Below, in pieces: positions 8,901-18,100 of a DNA stretch of 64,000 nucleotides (position 1 is the stretch's first letter; every line of letters begins with the position of its first letter). The translations under genes were made by a program, and so were the position numbers. The DNA comes from DATMFV01 sp035555975 (lineage in GTDB: Bacteria; Verrucomicrobiota; Verrucomicrobiia; Chthoniobacterales; Chthoniobacteraceae), in contig DATMFV010000051.1 of assembly GCA_035555975.1 (NCBI GenBank), positions 110,497 through 174,496 of the forward strand. The letters are read 5' to 3'. The notes beneath the pieces are model-generated. The model was not told the origin of the DNA, did not search any database, and saw only the letters and a list, made by a program, of their open reading frames with translations.

Positions 8901-9535
8901 TACACGAAATCTTTCGCGACCGGCCGCAGGTCCGCTCCGTGCGCCTGCTCTCTCCGGCAGGGGCGGCTGAAAGCGGGGTGGCGGTCGGCATTGAACTGGG
9001 CGACCGGATGGATGTCGTCCTTTCCGGACTGGATGCCAGGGCGGAAGTCTCCGCCGGGGCTCCTGCGTTGAAGATGCGGGGAAGGCTAGGCTATATGCGG
9101 CTGGTGCGGGGAGAGCCGAAGGAGGCGGTTCTCTGGGACGGTACGCTGCTGGCGGCGGGAGAGGCGACACTGGTCCAATCGGCATCTCCCGCGATGGAGG
9201 GGCGTGTCGTGAAAACCTTGAGAAAGGAGGAGGGAGCCGAAGCGGATGCGCTGGTCGTCGACGCGCCGGCTCCCGGGGAGGGGGTGGCGGCGGGGAGCGC
9301 CGTTCATGTCGATCTGGGAGGTGAACTCGTCTGGTCTTACCGGACCCAAGAGATCGCGCCGCAGCGGGAAGCGACCTCCATCGCCATCGAACACGAGCCG
9401 GGCTTCACCGTCACGCCCGAAGGGCTCACCCAACAGCTCTTTCACCCGGGCTGGGGAATGCGCCAACCGGCGACTTTCCGCATTCCATTCTGTTTTCAAT
9501 GGTCGGCTTCCGACGCCACCGGTTCCGGGAAATGA
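5969..9535 (+). CDS. PEP-CTERM lectin-like protein fused in frame to heparinase II/III-like polysaccharide lyase
   Basis: This exported protein has about 1188 residues from the ATG at 5969 (a GTG at 5936 overlapping the previous stop is possible). Residues 1-38 are a signal peptide. Residues 40-245 look like a concanavalin-type domain. Residues 250-276 are a full PEP-CTERM sorting signal (VIPEPGQMALVVVGLGCLV then GRSRAQKK), which normally ends a protein. It is followed by a second export-type hydrophobic stretch (TAAVLLTAAAIAVSGLTARA) and then a heparinase-like enzyme. The enzyme has an alpha/alpha-toroid (NYSNTVIYQIQGLIRFGLV, FWREVSPSYHRQ) and a beta-sandwich domain with the signature HSHLDVNAFHWFGFGNRLFD and AAHNTVVVDQ. 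The family cleaves uronic-acid polysaccharides by beta-elimination. A run of nine A at the junction may allow two products. Substrate unknown. Confidence 0.8.
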   Translation: MKKPNMIFSNLSLRTGRRVFLGWALCLVVAFAQGVGAATMIEEAFSTPHDGRPDDWEFISSRASATAIISQVATDDWRLEMRRVTQTARNHIFYTGTEGSIVDGVIADFEASATIRYPNRLQDPAGLFRGTVSNNGYLTGYYAYTSSSILYISKDDGTGTSDGVELGHISLLEDLTANTDYLYKFSISGNELTASVWRRDEENAFTVSLGELTVTDTAPDYYQSGYFGLRNRPGADDRGIYFSDVTLTVIPEPGQMALVVVGLGCLVLFGRSRAQKKTAAVLLTAAAIAVSGLTARADAGETEKEAPASKNNPDAPTSATAKEKPALLRNLEGWENRTPEEIRARARLLLERREKRKDKKSHRAGLIETAGEGLELSKLEEGEQREAWRGVAHGILDVLLEDMEEHPERLITTEGGRDPINFRLREATLEYALRYAATGSRQDADTARALLLRYAEVTADWPLGKRPSGFDDGRGKAIQWVSQEDRSVYQKGNSTGVWGRWNPLELRAAYPLLQAYELILPRLSAEDRDTIDKGVFAPLVEIIERWPQNYSNTVIYQIQGLIRFGLVLKEPLYIHKAVTLARDLLYIGFYPDGFWREVSPSYHRQVAMRLIEALPRQLEGYSDPEGYTSPDGERLEDLQFGRRYAMHLERMQTALDKLTLPDGFIAAVNDSDPDKYSGPRRTSTRPELLGTSGFAILGSGEGKEQEQLILNFANTSAHSHLDVNAFHWFGFGNRLFDETRYRPLPGSGSSRSWSWSTAAHNTVVVDQRNQHNAQEGHRSFGPDDAIRGKRDWPKRGVDSGTNHGGDLMLFGESGQVQVVEVEGKKAYAPLTSLYRRTLAKVALGGGNAYLVDIFRVKGGGVHDYMLHGPLAHPYGVAFSFPLRAGDEEAGPFVSEEGRKPEMNARGGERYIKIREVGEPAGPWTLDFSGKKIAKSRTTFVSPAHPRVLSGEAPAINRMGTAPFIAVRNEGGDSLFVAVHEIFRDRPQVRSVRLLSPAGAAESGVAVGIELGDRMDVVLSGLDARAEVSAGAPALKMRGRLGYMRLVRGEPKEAVLWDGTLLAAGEATLVQSASPAMEGRVVKTLRKEEGAEADALVVDAPAPGEGVAAGSAVHVDLGGELVWSYRTQEIAPQREATSIAIEHEPGFTVTPEGLTQQLFHPGWGMRQPATFRIPFCFQWSASDATGSGK
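6792..6800 (+). other. A9 homopolymer at the junction of PEP-CTERM and heparinase parts
   Basis: Nine consecutive A follow the PEP-CTERM basic tail. Reading eight A would end the protein at the TGA at 6816-6818 after K-K-R-L-P-S-C, a normal PEP-CTERM terminus. Reading nine continues into the lyase. It is either a slippage site or an assembly/mutation hotspot. Confidence 0.4.
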
Positions 9536-12054
9536 TGCTCCTTGGCGAATGGCTGTACGCGGGTCCGTTTGTTGAGGACGCCACCGCAGATTATCGGGAC
9601 AACTACTCGGTTTGCCTTGAAAACCACCTTGCCGCATGGGAAAGGGTGATCGCCCATGCCGATGCACTGGTTCCGGAGGAAGGGGCCCCTCTGGAGGTCG
9701 AAGGGCAGGAGGTCTCATGGCAGTACAAGCGGCTCAAGCCCGGGGAAACGAAAATGGCCTGGGTGTATTACTGCGCCCAGCATGCGCAGATGGTTTCCAC
9801 CCATGCCTTTACCCGGTTGGTGGTGGAGCAGGCCGGAACATACCGCTGCCTTCTTTTACTCAAAGGCGGCGCGCAGCTCAGGGTGAATGGCGAAGTCGTC
9901 TTTGAGAGCAGGGATTTTGTCAAAAACGAAGAGTGTTCACTGGATGTCGGGTTGAACAAGGGGGTGAACGAGATCCTTCTCGTGATGGCAAATGTCGCGG
10001 TGAACTTTTGTGAGAATGCGTTTGTTTTCAAGGTTTCCGGCTTGAAAGCGGAGGTGATGCTCCCTTTGCTGATGGAGCGGGAAGAGAGAATGAAGCTTCA
10101 GGATGAGTTTGACCGGTTTGAGCTGGCACATTCCCTTGTCAGCCATGGAGAAAAGGTCTCCGTGGAATGGAGAAGGCCGGTGGAAAGCCGGGGCGAGTTC
10201 ATCGTAACCCTGTGGCATCACGTTCGCAGAACGAGGGCGCGGGAGATTTCAAGTAGAGCGCTTCCCCTTGCCGGTCCCCTTCGGAAGTTGACTCTGCTTG
10301 AGGCTTCCGGACTCCCCTGGGGAGGGGATTACGAGGTTGCCATCGATTACAAGTTGAAGAATGGCTGCATTGTATCGGGCTGCCGGTTGGGTTTCTTTTA
10401 TCTTCGCCCTCTGGAAAACCGGTCGGACGCAGACATAGCCAGCCACCCTGTGGGCCGCTTTCTTTCCGGTGTGGCCGCCTTGCCGCTGGAGGAAATCCCC
10501 TTCTGGCCGGTTCCGGTTTATCGGGAACTGGCCCGCCTGGAGTTGGGCATGACCCCCGACCTTGGTGTCATTCAAAGAACGATCTCTTTCATTGAGGAAC
10601 GTTATGACTGCGCCGATTTTGCGCTGCATGGCATTCTTCGGATCTACATCAAACACAGGCAACATCTCCCTGAAGCCATGGTGGCCGACATGGAGCGATG
10701 CATGACCGGTTTCAAGTACCGGGACGAAGACCCGGGAAGGTCGATGATGTATACCCGTTCGGAGAACCACAGAATTCTCTTCTTCAGTCTGGAGCATCTC
10801 GTGGGAAAGCTTTTTCCCGAGGTTCGTTTTGCCGCCAGCAACGGGTATGGAAAAGTCCATGCAAGGGAAGGGGAACAAAAGGCCCTGCGCTGGATCAAGG
10901 AAAAGGGAAGCTACGGGTTCCAGGAATGGCATTCCAATTGCTATTACGAAGAAGATGTTCTGGCATTGCTCAGCCTGTATGATTTTGCCGACGGGGAGTC
11001 TCCTCTGCGTGATCTGTCCGGAAATCTTCTGGAACTGATCTGCGCCATTTTTGCAACGCATAGCTACCAGGGCATTTTTGCCACCACCCACGGAAGGAGT
11101 TACGAGCCGGGGGTGCTCCATCCGGAATTGGAGAAGGTGCGCAGTCTCCTGCACCTGCTTTTCGGGGTCCCGGAGCGGCTTTATCACCCCCTCTCCATGG
11201 GAGCGACGGCATTATGCTCAAGTTCTTATCGACCGGACCCCGGCTGGGGGAAGATCGCCACCTCGAGCGAACCGCTTCTGAGCAGGAGCAGGATGGGCCT
11301 CTTTCCGACGGTTGAGAGCGGCGGTGTCAACTGCTCGACCTACCGGACGGCGCATTATCTGGTTTCGGGGCTGGTCGAGTCGATGGCAGGGCGTCCTTTT
11401 TACCAGGCTCAGGCAGGCAGAATCCTGCTGAGCGGCGAGGTGCCGGTTTTTGTCACCGCATTTGAAAGCCGAACGCCCGGGGCGCTCCCTTCCTATTGGG
11501 GCGGCCAGTACCGGATGCCAAGGACCGTCACCCACCGCAATGTGTTGATTTACATCTACCATCTGGATTCCCCTCACGGGGCGACGCACTGTTATTTTCC
11601 GATCCGGGATTTTGATCAGGTGGAAAGAAAGGGAGCCTGGCTGTTTGGCAGGAAAAAGGATGCCTACATCGCCCTGCATTCCACCGAGCCTTATTCCGTA
11701 ATGACCGAAGGGCCTTATCGGGACAGGGAGCTGCTTTGCGATCACAGGGGTAATATCTGGATTCTTGAAGCCGGGAGCAGCGGGGAGTGGGGAGACTTTG
11801 AGTCGTTCATGGAAACCTTTGAGGACTCCCGCGTGGTGAAAAACGGCTTGTCGGCAACCTACGATTCCCCCTCCAGCGGAAAGTTTGAGGTCGGCTGGAG
11901 CCAGGCCGCCAAAGTGAACGGACGCTCTCTTGTGGAAGGCGGTTTTCCGCTCATCGGGAATCAGTACGCCTACGGGGTTTACGGGGAAGGTGTGATCAAG
12001 GTGATGCCGGATCAGGTGGAGCGCACCCTCGACTTCGTTGAAGGTCGCCCATGA
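9532..12054 (+). CDS. Large uncharacterised protein, heparinase-like/alpha-toroid fold suspected
   Basis: This protein of about 840 residues has no signal peptide (MMLLGEWLYAGPFVEDATAD...), so it is probably cytosolic unless exported by another route. The start at 9532 overlaps the lyase stop by four bases (ATGA), indicating coupled translation. The N-terminal part (residues 1-170) looks like a carbohydrate-binding beta sandwich: LLGEWLYAGPF, then GTYRCLLLLKGGAQLRVNG and NKGVNEILLVMANVAVNF. The centre is rich in helices with SENHRILFFSLEHLVGKLFP and FQEWHSNCYYEEDVLALLSL, as in alpha/alpha-toroid lyases and hydrolases. The C-terminal half is beta-rich. I do not recognise a named family. Context suggests that it processes oligosaccharides released by the upstream lyase. 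Confidence 0.6.
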   Translation: MMLLGEWLYAGPFVEDATADYRDNYSVCLENHLAAWERVIAHADALVPEEGAPLEVEGQEVSWQYKRLKPGETKMAWVYYCAQHAQMVSTHAFTRLVVEQAGTYRCLLLLKGGAQLRVNGEVVFESRDFVKNEECSLDVGLNKGVNEILLVMANVAVNFCENAFVFKVSGLKAEVMLPLLMEREERMKLQDEFDRFELAHSLVSHGEKVSVEWRRPVESRGEFIVTLWHHVRRTRAREISSRALPLAGPLRKLTLLEASGLPWGGDYEVAIDYKLKNGCIVSGCRLGFFYLRPLENRSDADIASHPVGRFLSGVAALPLEEIPFWPVPVYRELARLELGMTPDLGVIQRTISFIEERYDCADFALHGILRIYIKHRQHLPEAMVADMERCMTGFKYRDEDPGRSMMYTRSENHRILFFSLEHLVGKLFPEVRFAASNGYGKVHAREGEQKALRWIKEKGSYGFQEWHSNCYYEEDVLALLSLYDFADGESPLRDLSGNLLELICAIFATHSYQGIFATTHGRSYEPGVLHPELEKVRSLLHLLFGVPERLYHPLSMGATALCSSSYRPDPGWGKIATSSEPLLSRSRMGLFPTVESGGVNCSTYRTAHYLVSGLVESMAGRPFYQAQAGRILLSGEVPVFVTAFESRTPGALPSYWGGQYRMPRTVTHRNVLIYIYHLDSPHGATHCYFPIRDFDQVERKGAWLFGRKKDAYIALHSTEPYSVMTEGPYRDRELLCDHRGNIWILEAGSSGEWGDFESFMETFEDSRVVKNGLSATYDSPSSGKFEVGWSQAAKVNGRSLVEGGFPLIGNQYAYGVYGEGVIKVMPDQVERTLDFVEGRP

Positions 12055-12962
12055 ACGGCGCTCGGCCTCCCTTTTCTGATCCGCGGCGCCTCTGACGAGC
12101 TTCTGCGCCAGCGACCCAAAAAGAGAAAGGCGCAGCCGCTGCCGAGGATGAAAGCCAGCGTCGAGGGTTCGGGAATCGGAGCCACCGTAGCATTGAGCCG
12201 CATGGCCTCCACGCCGGAGTTGATGCTGCCGCCGACCGTCGACTCGAAGAGCGCAAAATAACCAAACCCCTGAATGTCGGTAAAGCTTTCTCCCGTGGTA
12301 TTGAAGGTGGCGGGCAGATCGCCAAGGCGCTGGTTGTCGCCTCCGGTCGGGGACCACGCTCCCCACTGGCTTTCCAGAAGAAGGTTGCCCGCCAGGGAAT
12401 GAACCTCCCCGAGGGTGGTATAGGAGACCTGGCTGACATACCATTGGTCTCCGTTCCGGATGGCCCAGTGAAAACCGGTGACCCCGGTGTTTAACGTCAG
12501 CGACATCTCCAGCGAACTGCCTGAATCGAGCGCAACGGCCAGGGTGTTATCGGCGCCGTCCAGAAAATCATGCTTCTGGAAAGCTACAAACGCCGCTCCG
12601 GAAAGGGTGATCCCCGACATCGGGGCCCGCTGGACGCGAAGGTAATCGCCGGTGCCGTTGTTCTGGACGACGACATTGCTGTAATTGACCGAAGAGCCGC
12701 TGGAGAGGCTGAGATAAAAACCGCCGTAAAAAGGACCGCTTTTGCCGGCGGGTGGTAGATAGTCTGCGGCGGGGGTCACCGGGGAAGAGGGACTGTAGAT
12801 CCAGACCCGCGTCTCGTCGTGGTGTTGTGCCGCGGGAAGGGTCCACGCGGAGTGGTTGCTGCTGTAGTTGCCCTGCCAGTCCACGATGTTTGCCGCCTGA
12901 AGCGTGGAGCAGGCCGACACGAGGGCTGCGATGATGTTGAATCCGCAAGTAAGTTTAGCCAT
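12012..12962 (-). CDS. PEP-CTERM sorting-domain protein
   Basis: This exported protein of 316 residues has an N-terminal signal peptide (MAKLTCGFNIIAALVSACST, cut after LQA). Its beta-rich body contains FHWAIRNGDQWYVSQ and a C-terminal PEP-CTERM signal, APIPEPSTLAFILGSGCAFL followed by GRWRR. PEP-CTERM proteins are thought to be processed by an exosortase at the cell envelope; no exosortase is in the window. It is odd that about 30 residues follow the basic cluster (SSSEAPRIRKGRPSAVHGRP and beyond), and that this tail overlaps the convergent upstream gene by 43 bases. The extension may come from loss of the original stop codon. The function is unknown; it may bind polysaccharide at the surface. 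Confidence 0.75.
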   Translation of the reverse strand: MAKLTCGFNIIAALVSACSTLQAANIVDWQGNYSSNHSAWTLPAAQHHDETRVWIYSPSSPVTPAADYLPPAGKSGPFYGGFYLSLSSGSSVNYSNVVVQNNGTGDYLRVQRAPMSGITLSGAAFVAFQKHDFLDGADNTLAVALDSGSSLEMSLTLNTGVTGFHWAIRNGDQWYVSQVSYTTLGEVHSLAGNLLLESQWGAWSPTGGDNQRLGDLPATFNTTGESFTDIQGFGYFALFESTVGGSINSGVEAMRLNATVAPIPEPSTLAFILGSGCAFLFLGRWRRSSSEAPRIRKGRPSAVHGRPSTKSRVRST

Positions 12963-13105
12963 AGCGTTGTGAGGGGTGGAAGCGGGTGCAGCGTAAAAGG
13001 ACGGGAACTTCCCGGGTCAGGCTCGTCACCCTGGTTGCAGACCTGACGAAGCCATTTAGAGATCGACCCCTTTGAAGACGCGAGCTTTTAACGGCCCGGG
13101 GGAGA

Positions 13106-13194
13106 CAAAACTGTACGTTGTTTTGGTCGGATGTTGAAGAAGCCGACCATGGGCGTATGCTGCGGTACGAGGTGGAAAATGACGTACAGTTTTG
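13106..13194. promoter_or_regulatory. Intergenic control region with perfect 13-bp inverted repeat
   Basis: The gap 12963-13328 (366 bp) holds no convincing gene. CAAAACTGTACGT at 13106-13118 is matched exactly by ACGTACAGTTTTG at 13182-13194. The copies lie 76 bp apart from start to start, about seven helical turns, which fits two operators bound by one protein with looping. The region lies between the divergent PEP-CTERM gene and a pseudopilin operon. Confidence 0.5.
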
Positions 13195-13328
13195 AAGGTT
13201 TCTGTTGTCATAGGAGTTGTTTGCAAAAGATTTTCCCGTTAGTTTTGCTTCATCGGCAAGAGATGGCTGCGCTGGCCCCTTGTCATTCCTTATCTGTAAC
13301 CCCCCCCTTTTTTAATCCATAGAAAACC

Positions 13329-13982
13329 ATGCCCAAAGGGACTGATGCCGGCCATTCGCTAGTGGAGATCCTGATCGCCGTGGGACTTGTTGCCATTTTG
13401 CTCGTATTTCTCTCCGCAGGATATGGAAGGGCGATGGAGCACTCGCGGGCGATCCGCTGCATGGGCAACCTGCGGCAACTTGGGGTGGCCTTCAGTCGCT
13501 CTGTTTCAGAGCATCAGGGGAAGCTGCCCGTGGTGATTAAAGTCCAGCAGGAACTGGCCGGCTACCTTCTGCCCGGGGAGAAGTTTCCGGCGGCGACATC
13601 GCCCCGCAAGACTTTTGGGGTCATGATCTGTCCCGAAGACCAGGCCGCCTTCTTTCCCGAGGGGCGTTCTTACGCAGTCAATCACTATATGGGCCCGACA
13701 ACGGTGATGACCTCTCAGCATGTCTCGCGAATGCTGGAGGTGGTCCATCCCGGGCGCGTGGCTTACCTGATGGATGGCTTCCGCGAAGGCATGGAGGCCG
13801 GTGCCAATGCGCGTTTCAACCAGAATACATCGCCCTTTGGAAAGACCACCCAAATGGGAGGCGTCTTCCGCCACCGCCAGCGGGCCAATGTGCTCTTTGC
13901 CGACGGGCGGGTGGAGGCCCTCTCACACGCTGAATTTCTTCAAGACATGAATTCCAGAATTTTTCCCAAAAACAGCCAATGA
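13329..13982 (+). CDS. Pseudopilin-like protein with intact H-X9-DG motif
   Basis: This protein of 217 residues has a prepilin-like N-terminus, AGHSLVEILIAVGLVAILLV; the residue after the cleavage Gly is His instead of Phe. It continues with RCMGNLRQLGVAFSRSVSEHQGKLP and carries the complete C-terminal motif HRQRANVLFADGRVEAL (H, nine residues, DG). It is the most canonical C-terminus of the three pseudopilins in the window. It opens a tightly packed operon: its stop overlaps the next ATG by four bases, and two more such overlaps follow. The operon combines it with a sugar oxidoreductase, a large secreted protein and a lectin-like protein, which ties pseudopilins to polysaccharide use here. 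Confidence 0.8.
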   Translation: MPKGTDAGHSLVEILIAVGLVAILLVFLSAGYGRAMEHSRAIRCMGNLRQLGVAFSRSVSEHQGKLPVVIKVQQELAGYLLPGEKFPAATSPRKTFGVMICPEDQAAFFPEGRSYAVNHYMGPTTVMTSQHVSRMLEVVHPGRVAYLMDGFREGMEAGANARFNQNTSPFGKTTQMGGVFRHRQRANVLFADGRVEALSHAEFLQDMNSRIFPKNSQ

Positions 13983-15184
13983 TTTCCTCCTGCGCACCGC
14001 TGACAAAAACCGTTCGGCTCGCTTTTGTGGGGACGGGTTCCTTTTCAACCGGAGTTCACCTCCCGAGCGCGGCTTCCTCTCCAGGAGTGGAGATCCGCGC
14101 CTTGTGCGATCTCGACGAAACGGTGCTCGAAACCCTCTCCCGGGTTTACCGGCCTGCCTACCTGACGACGTGCCTCGACGAGGTTCTTGCCGACCGCGAA
14201 GTGGACGCCGTGGTCCTCGCTACCCGGCAGGACACGCATGCCGCCTTGTCGCTTCAGTGTCTTGAAGCCGGAAAGCGTGTCTATGTGGAGAAGCCGATCG
14301 GAGAAAACCGGCGCGACCTGCTGGCGCTCTGGAACGTCCGTGAACGTTACGAGGGCGCCTTGGCCGTCGGCTTCAACCGGCGGTTTTCCCCCATCTATCG
14401 CCACGCAAAGGCGGCATTGGCGGGAAGAAAGGGGCCGGTCTTCATGACCTGTCGCATGTTGAGCCTGCCCCGCCGCCTGGCTTTGCCTTATTACAGGGAT
14501 CGCTCCAACCTGGTCTTTGAAGGGGGGCACCTTTTTGATCTCGCCCTCTCCTTTATAGCTTCCAGGCCGGTGTCGGTCATGACTTCGGGTGAGGCCTACC
14601 GCTCCCACATGACGGTGGTGAGCTTTGAAGACGGCTCGCGATTCTGCCTTCACATGAACGAACACGGTTCCGCGGATCTGGGCAAGGAGTACGTGGAAAT
14701 CCATCAGGACGGGGTCTCAATAAGCTGCCGCGATTTTTACGACCTGCGGGTGCGCGGGGTCAAGGGGATGGACGACCGGATTTTTCCGCCCGAGCCGTTT
14801 GTCGGTTCTCCGGAGCGGGAAACCTTTGACAGCGCGGACGCGGTGGAGGTTTTTTTCAGCCGGGGAAAGAGGGGAGAAACGCGGGTCCGTCGCCCCGGCT
14901 TCCATCGCAGCGCAGCCGACATGGAGGAAGCGTTGAAGGGAGTTTTCGGCACTCCTTTGCCGGGGCTGATCGTCCCGCAGAAAGGGTGGAAGAGCGCGTT
15001 GATCGGGTTTCTCTTTGCCGATCCCGGCAACGCGTGGCGCCCGGGCATCCGGGAAGCCGTCCGGGCGACCTGGCTTTCACTAAGAGCCCTCCAGTCTCTG
15101 GAGACGGCGTGTCCCGTTGAACTGGGCCGGGACGATCCACCCTTCGCCATCGCCTCTCAAGCCGGATCGCCAGCAACCTCATGA
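13979..15184 (+). CDS. Gfo/Idh/MocA family oxidoreductase
   Basis: This is a cytosolic NAD(P)-dependent sugar oxidoreductase of 401 residues. The Rossmann fold starts with RLAFVGTGSFSTGVHLP, slightly degenerate from GxGxxG. The family signature lysine is in RVYVEKPIGEN, and the C-terminal alpha/beta domain follows from about residue 130 (AVGFNRRFSPIYR). Family members oxidise or reduce sugars, inositols or amino sugars. The ATG overlaps the pseudopilin stop by four bases, and its own stop overlaps the next start in the same way. It probably acts on a sugar released by the secreted enzymes of this operon. The C-terminal tail is longer than usual for the family. Confidence 0.85.
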   Translation: MISSCAPLTKTVRLAFVGTGSFSTGVHLPSAASSPGVEIRALCDLDETVLETLSRVYRPAYLTTCLDEVLADREVDAVVLATRQDTHAALSLQCLEAGKRVYVEKPIGENRRDLLALWNVRERYEGALAVGFNRRFSPIYRHAKAALAGRKGPVFMTCRMLSLPRRLALPYYRDRSNLVFEGGHLFDLALSFIASRPVSVMTSGEAYRSHMTVVSFEDGSRFCLHMNEHGSADLGKEYVEIHQDGVSISCRDFYDLRVRGVKGMDDRIFPPEPFVGSPERETFDSADAVEVFFSRGKRGETRVRRPGFHRSAADMEEALKGVFGTPLPGLIVPQKGWKSALIGFLFADPGNAWRPGIREAVRATWLSLRALQSLETACPVELGRDDPPFAIASQAGSPATS

Positions 15185-18100
15185 AATACCAGCTTCTCCT
15201 CTTCCACGGACTCTTTTTCTTTGTTTTTATGAACTGGCTCTCTGCCGACCCGCCTTTGACTGTTGACTCCAAACCTGCATCGCACCTCGAAACCGTGCTG
15301 GTCCAAAAGGGCCGGGCCTCTGCGGTCATCGTGGTTCCCCCCGGCGCGTATTCACAGCCGGTCCGGCTTCTTCAGCAAGCCATCCGCAAAAATTCCGGCG
15401 TGGAGTTGCCCGTGGTCGAAGCCGGGAGCGTTTCCCCTGAAGAACTATTGGAAACCCGGAACGTCATCGCGCTCGGGAACATGGCCTCCTCGGCCTTTAT
15501 TTTCGAGCTCTACCGGCAATGGTATACCTTTCTGGATCTGAAATACCCGGGCAAAAATGGCTGGGTGGTCCGTTCGTTGCATGATCCGTTCGGGACGAGA
15601 AAAAACGTCATCCTTCTCGGTGGAAGCGACGCCGCAGGAGTCCAGGCCGCGGTGCAACGCTTTGCGGAACAACTGACGCCATCGACGACCGTGGCTGTCG
15701 GGCGACTGATGCAGATCCGCCTGGGCGATGGCTATGAACTGCCCGGGCCTGAAGAGCTACCCTATAGCTGGAGAGACAGTTTTCGCATCAATGAAGAGGG
15801 CAAACCGGTGGGGCAGCAGCGGAGCAGCATTTTCGGCTGGAACCCGATCAACGTTCAGGGGCTTCTCTACCACATGACCGGAGAGCCCGCCTACCTGAAG
15901 AAATTTCTGGAACTGGCCTGCCCCGATCCGGATCACATCCCCCGGGAGTTGCGGCGCATGAAGCTTGAAAGAGGCTCATGGGGAGAATACGGGATCGAGC
16001 GCCCCCTCCGGCTGATCCATCACTACCATGCCCACCTGACACCGTTGATCTGGGACTTGATCGAGGAAAGTCCCGGCATCTCCGACGAACAGCGCAAGAG
16101 GATCACCGAAGACATCCGGGCCCATCTGGAGTACACGGCGGAGATGGACCGCCTGGGCGAGATCAGCCGTCATGGCACCTACTCTGCCCTGGTGATCTAT
16201 ACCGGTGCACGTTATTTCATAAAGCGGGACGCAGACACCACCCTCTGGAAGCAGCGCATGGAGGAGGTGGCCCGGCTTTTCAAACACTGGGAGGAGGACC
16301 CGATCCTTGGAGAAGGAGACACGGTGGAGTGGATCAATACCGCGATCTGGCCCGTCTTTGAATACTATACCCTTGCGGGGCCGAAACCGTTCGTGGAAAG
16401 CGGGATGGCGCATTCGCTCATGGAAATCCTTTTGACGCTCTGGAGCGGAAAACCGTGGGAAGAGTCGAACAACCTCCAGCCCATCGGCCTCATGCACCGG
16501 GCGGCGTGGATGCTCGGAGAGGGGCGCTACGCCTGGCTGGCGAAACAGGCCCGCTACGATACGGAGGTCTTCCGGATCGGCCAGTCGTGGTGGCCCCCGG
16601 AAACGATGGCTCTCACGCCCCCGCAGGAGGCCGTCAACCGGGTGATGATCGCCCCTTTGAGCGCCTACTCCGCGCGGCAGGCGGGGGTTGGGATTCCCCC
16701 GGAGCAGACCTATGAGTTCTTAAGCTACCGCCGGGGTTTGGGGCCGAAGGACGACTTTATCCTTGTCGACGGGTTTAACGGCATCGGGCGCAACCCGCAA
16801 CACGTGGCGGCCATCACCCGGTTGAGACAGGGGGGGACCGACCTCCTTGAGGGGTACGGGAGCCAGGTGGAAACCCTATGCGACGGGCTCGCCAGCCTTT
16901 CCGTGGCGAAGGCTGCGCGTCTCGACCAGGCGCACGCCATCGGTAGCAGTCTCTATCTGGAAAATACCGTGGAAGAGCCGACGCTTTCCACCCTGCGCCG
17001 CCGGATTCTCAACATGCCCGACGGGTGGACGCTTGTTTACGATCACATCCGGGCCGAACGCCCGGGAACCTTTGAGATCACCTGCCAGTGGGAGACGGTG
17101 CAGCCGATGCTCTTTGATCATGAACGCTCGCGGCGGGCTTCGTCCGACACGGCAACCCTCCTTTGCTCAAGGCCGCTGCTGCTGGCCCATGCGCCGGGGC
17201 CGTTGCATCAGAGCGGTGCGCTGCCCCCGCCGCTGGAAACGATGAACCCTCAACGGCTTCTGCGGCAATCCTTGAGCGTTCCCTTGAAGAAAGGGGAGAC
17301 GACCTCCGTGATGAACGTCGTGGCAGCGGGGAGCGGATGGAAACAATTGCTACCCGTTTCAGAGAACGCAGCCTGGCTGGTCGGTCCCCGTGAGGAACGT
17401 TACTTTACAGGCTTCGGGCCGGTTCACGGCCATGGCGCGGTGATCGACGCCGACGCCTATGCCATCGGCCCCAACGGGTATGTCGCCTTTGGCGTCAGGG
17501 AACTGAAGCTGGGCGGCAGGAACCTGCTCAAAGCGGAACATCCCGTCCATCTGCACTGGGATGCAGGGAGCGGTGTCCTGACTCTGGAGGCGACGCAACC
17601 CACCCGCATCGAAGGGATCCTGCCCGCCGATGCTTCCGGCAGGCTCCTGCCGGTCGGCAAACAGACCATGACCCCTCCGCCGCAAGCGGACATGGTCGCC
17701 ATGCTGGAGAAGAGTTTTCCGGCTTCCGCAGCATCCGGAGAAGCTCCCCCGGCTGCCGGCGAACCGCTGCCCGATGCCCTCCTGGAGGCACGGCCCTGGG
17801 CCGCGGTCGCGGGCACGGTGAGCCGGATCATGCCCCTGTCGGAGAGCGGGTGGCTGGTTGCTACCCGCCAGCCGGACGAACTTGTCTGCTTCGATGCGGC
17901 GGGGAAAGTCCGGTGGCGTACCCCGCTCCCGGGGGAATTGACGGCGATGCACGTTCACACGGACGGCCCGGAAACCGCCATCGCGGTCGGCACGCAAAAT
18001 AATCAGGTGATGTTGATTTCAGGGAAGGGGGAGCCCCTGTGGCAGGCCACTTCGGAAGTCGCTTCGGAATATAAAACCGGGTCGCGTATGGACGCGCCAT

